A stretch of 64,000 nt of DNA from Saccharofermentans sp. (GTDB lineage Bacteria > Bacillota > Clostridia > Saccharofermentanales > Saccharofermentanaceae): positions 1 to 64,000 of the forward strand of contig JAILDX010000038.1 in the NCBI GenBank assembly GCA_024688685.1. The letters are read 5' to 3'. A program made the position numbers and the translations under genes. Numbering within the stretch: the stretch's first letter is position 1; each line of letters starts with the position of its first letter. Positions 63,583-64,000 of the stretch are shown piece by piece. The notes under the pieces were generated by a model. That model saw nothing but the letters and a program-made list of their open reading frames with translations. It was not told the DNA's origin and searched no databases.

Positions 63583-64000
63583 ATGAGAAAGACAAAGATT
63601 ATTTGTACGATCGGTCCTGCTTCTGAGAATGAGCAGACACTCTCGGAAATGTGCCGTGCAGGCATGAATGTTGCGAGGCTCAATTTCTCTCACGGCACAC
63701 ATGAGGAACATCAGAAGAAGATCGATCTCATCAAAGATGTGCGTGAGAAGCTTAATCATCCGCTTCCCATAATGCTTGATACAAAGGGCCCGGAATACAG
63801 GATCAAGACTTTTAAGGATAAGAAAGCTGTTCTTGAGGACGGTCAGGATTTTATCTTCACTGTTGCCGAGTGCGAAGGCGATAATACGAGAGTATCCGTA
63901 AGTTATAAGAATCTTGTCAATGAGCTTAATGTCGGTGACAGGATCCTTGTTAATAACGGACTCCTTGTTTTTGTCGTTAAGGAGCTTTCCGGTGATGATG
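63583..64000 (+). CDS. pyk: Pyruvate kinase, N-terminal part (cut by window end)
   Basis: The frame starts MRKTKIICTIGPASENEQTL and continues with GMNVARLNFSHGTHEEH and MLDTKGPEYRI, the opening of the pyruvate kinase barrel and the start of its B domain. It is open to the window end. The usual ...TKGPEIR reads TKGPEYR here. Two bases separate it from rubredoxin, so the two are co-transcribed; no reason for that link is known to me. Confidence 0.93.
   Translation, partial: MRKTKIICTIGPASENEQTLSEMCRAGMNVARLNFSHGTHEEHQKKIDLIKDVREKLNHPLPIMLDTKGPEYRIKTFKDKKAVLEDGQDFIFTVAECEGDNTRVSVSYKNLVNELNVGDRILVNNGLLVFVVKELSGDD

Overview
The window looks like chromosomal DNA of a low-to-mid GC Gram-positive anaerobe of the class Clostridia (a gut or rumen relative of Lachnospiraceae/Oscillospiraceae is my guess; family not provable here). 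Supporting signs are strong AGGAGG ribosome sites, a leucine T-box leader, many lipobox lipoproteins, BspA-type leucine-rich repeats, DUF975, YitT and YccF membrane proteins, rubredoxin and a FtsK/MurJ/CinA arrangement typical of Firmicutes. No phage, rRNA, CRISPR array or intact insertion sequence was seen.

Layout. 1-850: a structured RNA-like stretch with a terminator, a run of hairpins and a relic of an AbiEii-type toxin gene. 0.9-7.1 kb: a signal-peptidase-like protein and a 1914-residue surface adhesin/pilin. 7.1-8.7 kb: YitT, a convergent gene relic and a higBA toxin-antitoxin pair fused by a deletion. 8.8-14.8 kb: two paralogous lipoproteins (sensor-like N-terminus plus solute-binding-like C-terminus), each behind the same promoter block, flanking a two-gene membrane pair of which one carries an in-frame TAG. 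15.6-16.5 kb: two small double-glycine-leader peptides with Pro/Arg-rich tails and a 42-residue ORF. 16.6-22.6 kb: DHH phosphoesterase, small membrane/lipoproteins, GNAT, and several gene relics. 22.6-30.1 kb: a compact class II lanthipeptide locus: precursor, LanM with a CCG zinc motif, and two NHLM-type ABC proteins, the first with a C39 domain that has lost its catalytic Cys and His. 30.2-31.7 kb: BspA-like protein. 31.8-38.0 kb: topoisomerase IV-like pair plus a deacetylase-like membrane protein. 38.0-41.2 kb: STAS protein, anti-sigma-type ATPase and a cytoplasmic sugar-binding-like GGDEF protein. 41.2-43 kb: tRNA-Val, GNAT, zinc-ribbon membrane protein, tRNA-Trp. 43.0-50.6 kb: tightly packed housekeeping operon proC-rnhA-nudix-ftsK-cinA-murJ. 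50.7-53.7 kb: T-box, leuA, acyltransferase. 53.7-57.9 kb: tRNA-Thr, a lipoprotein prephenate dehydratase with an in-frame TAG, a solute-binding lipoprotein, a GNAT-MGMT fusion and a flavin reductase. 58.3-61.4 kb: uracil salvage (upp, permease) and a 5'-nucleotidase-like HAD. 61.4-64 kb: lipoprotein, TerB-like and DUF975 genes on the minus strand, then rubredoxin and the start of pyruvate kinase.

How it fits together. The best candidates for something undescribed are the lanthipeptide locus (its own leader peptidase domain looks dead, so leader removal must be done by another enzyme) and the nearby double-glycine peptides whose Pro/Arg-rich tails contain an internal repeat and no cysteine. 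A second, window-wide signal is the stop codon pattern: by hand count none of about 50 intact genes ends in TAG, while TAG interrupts three reading frames in-frame, one of them at a position that is normally Gln. The only TAG-terminated genes are two toxin-antitoxin relics. The accessory stretches contain an unusual number of decayed genes (AbiEii, HigBA, OppC, 5'-nucleotidase, a membrane-protein tail), suggesting repeated gain and loss.
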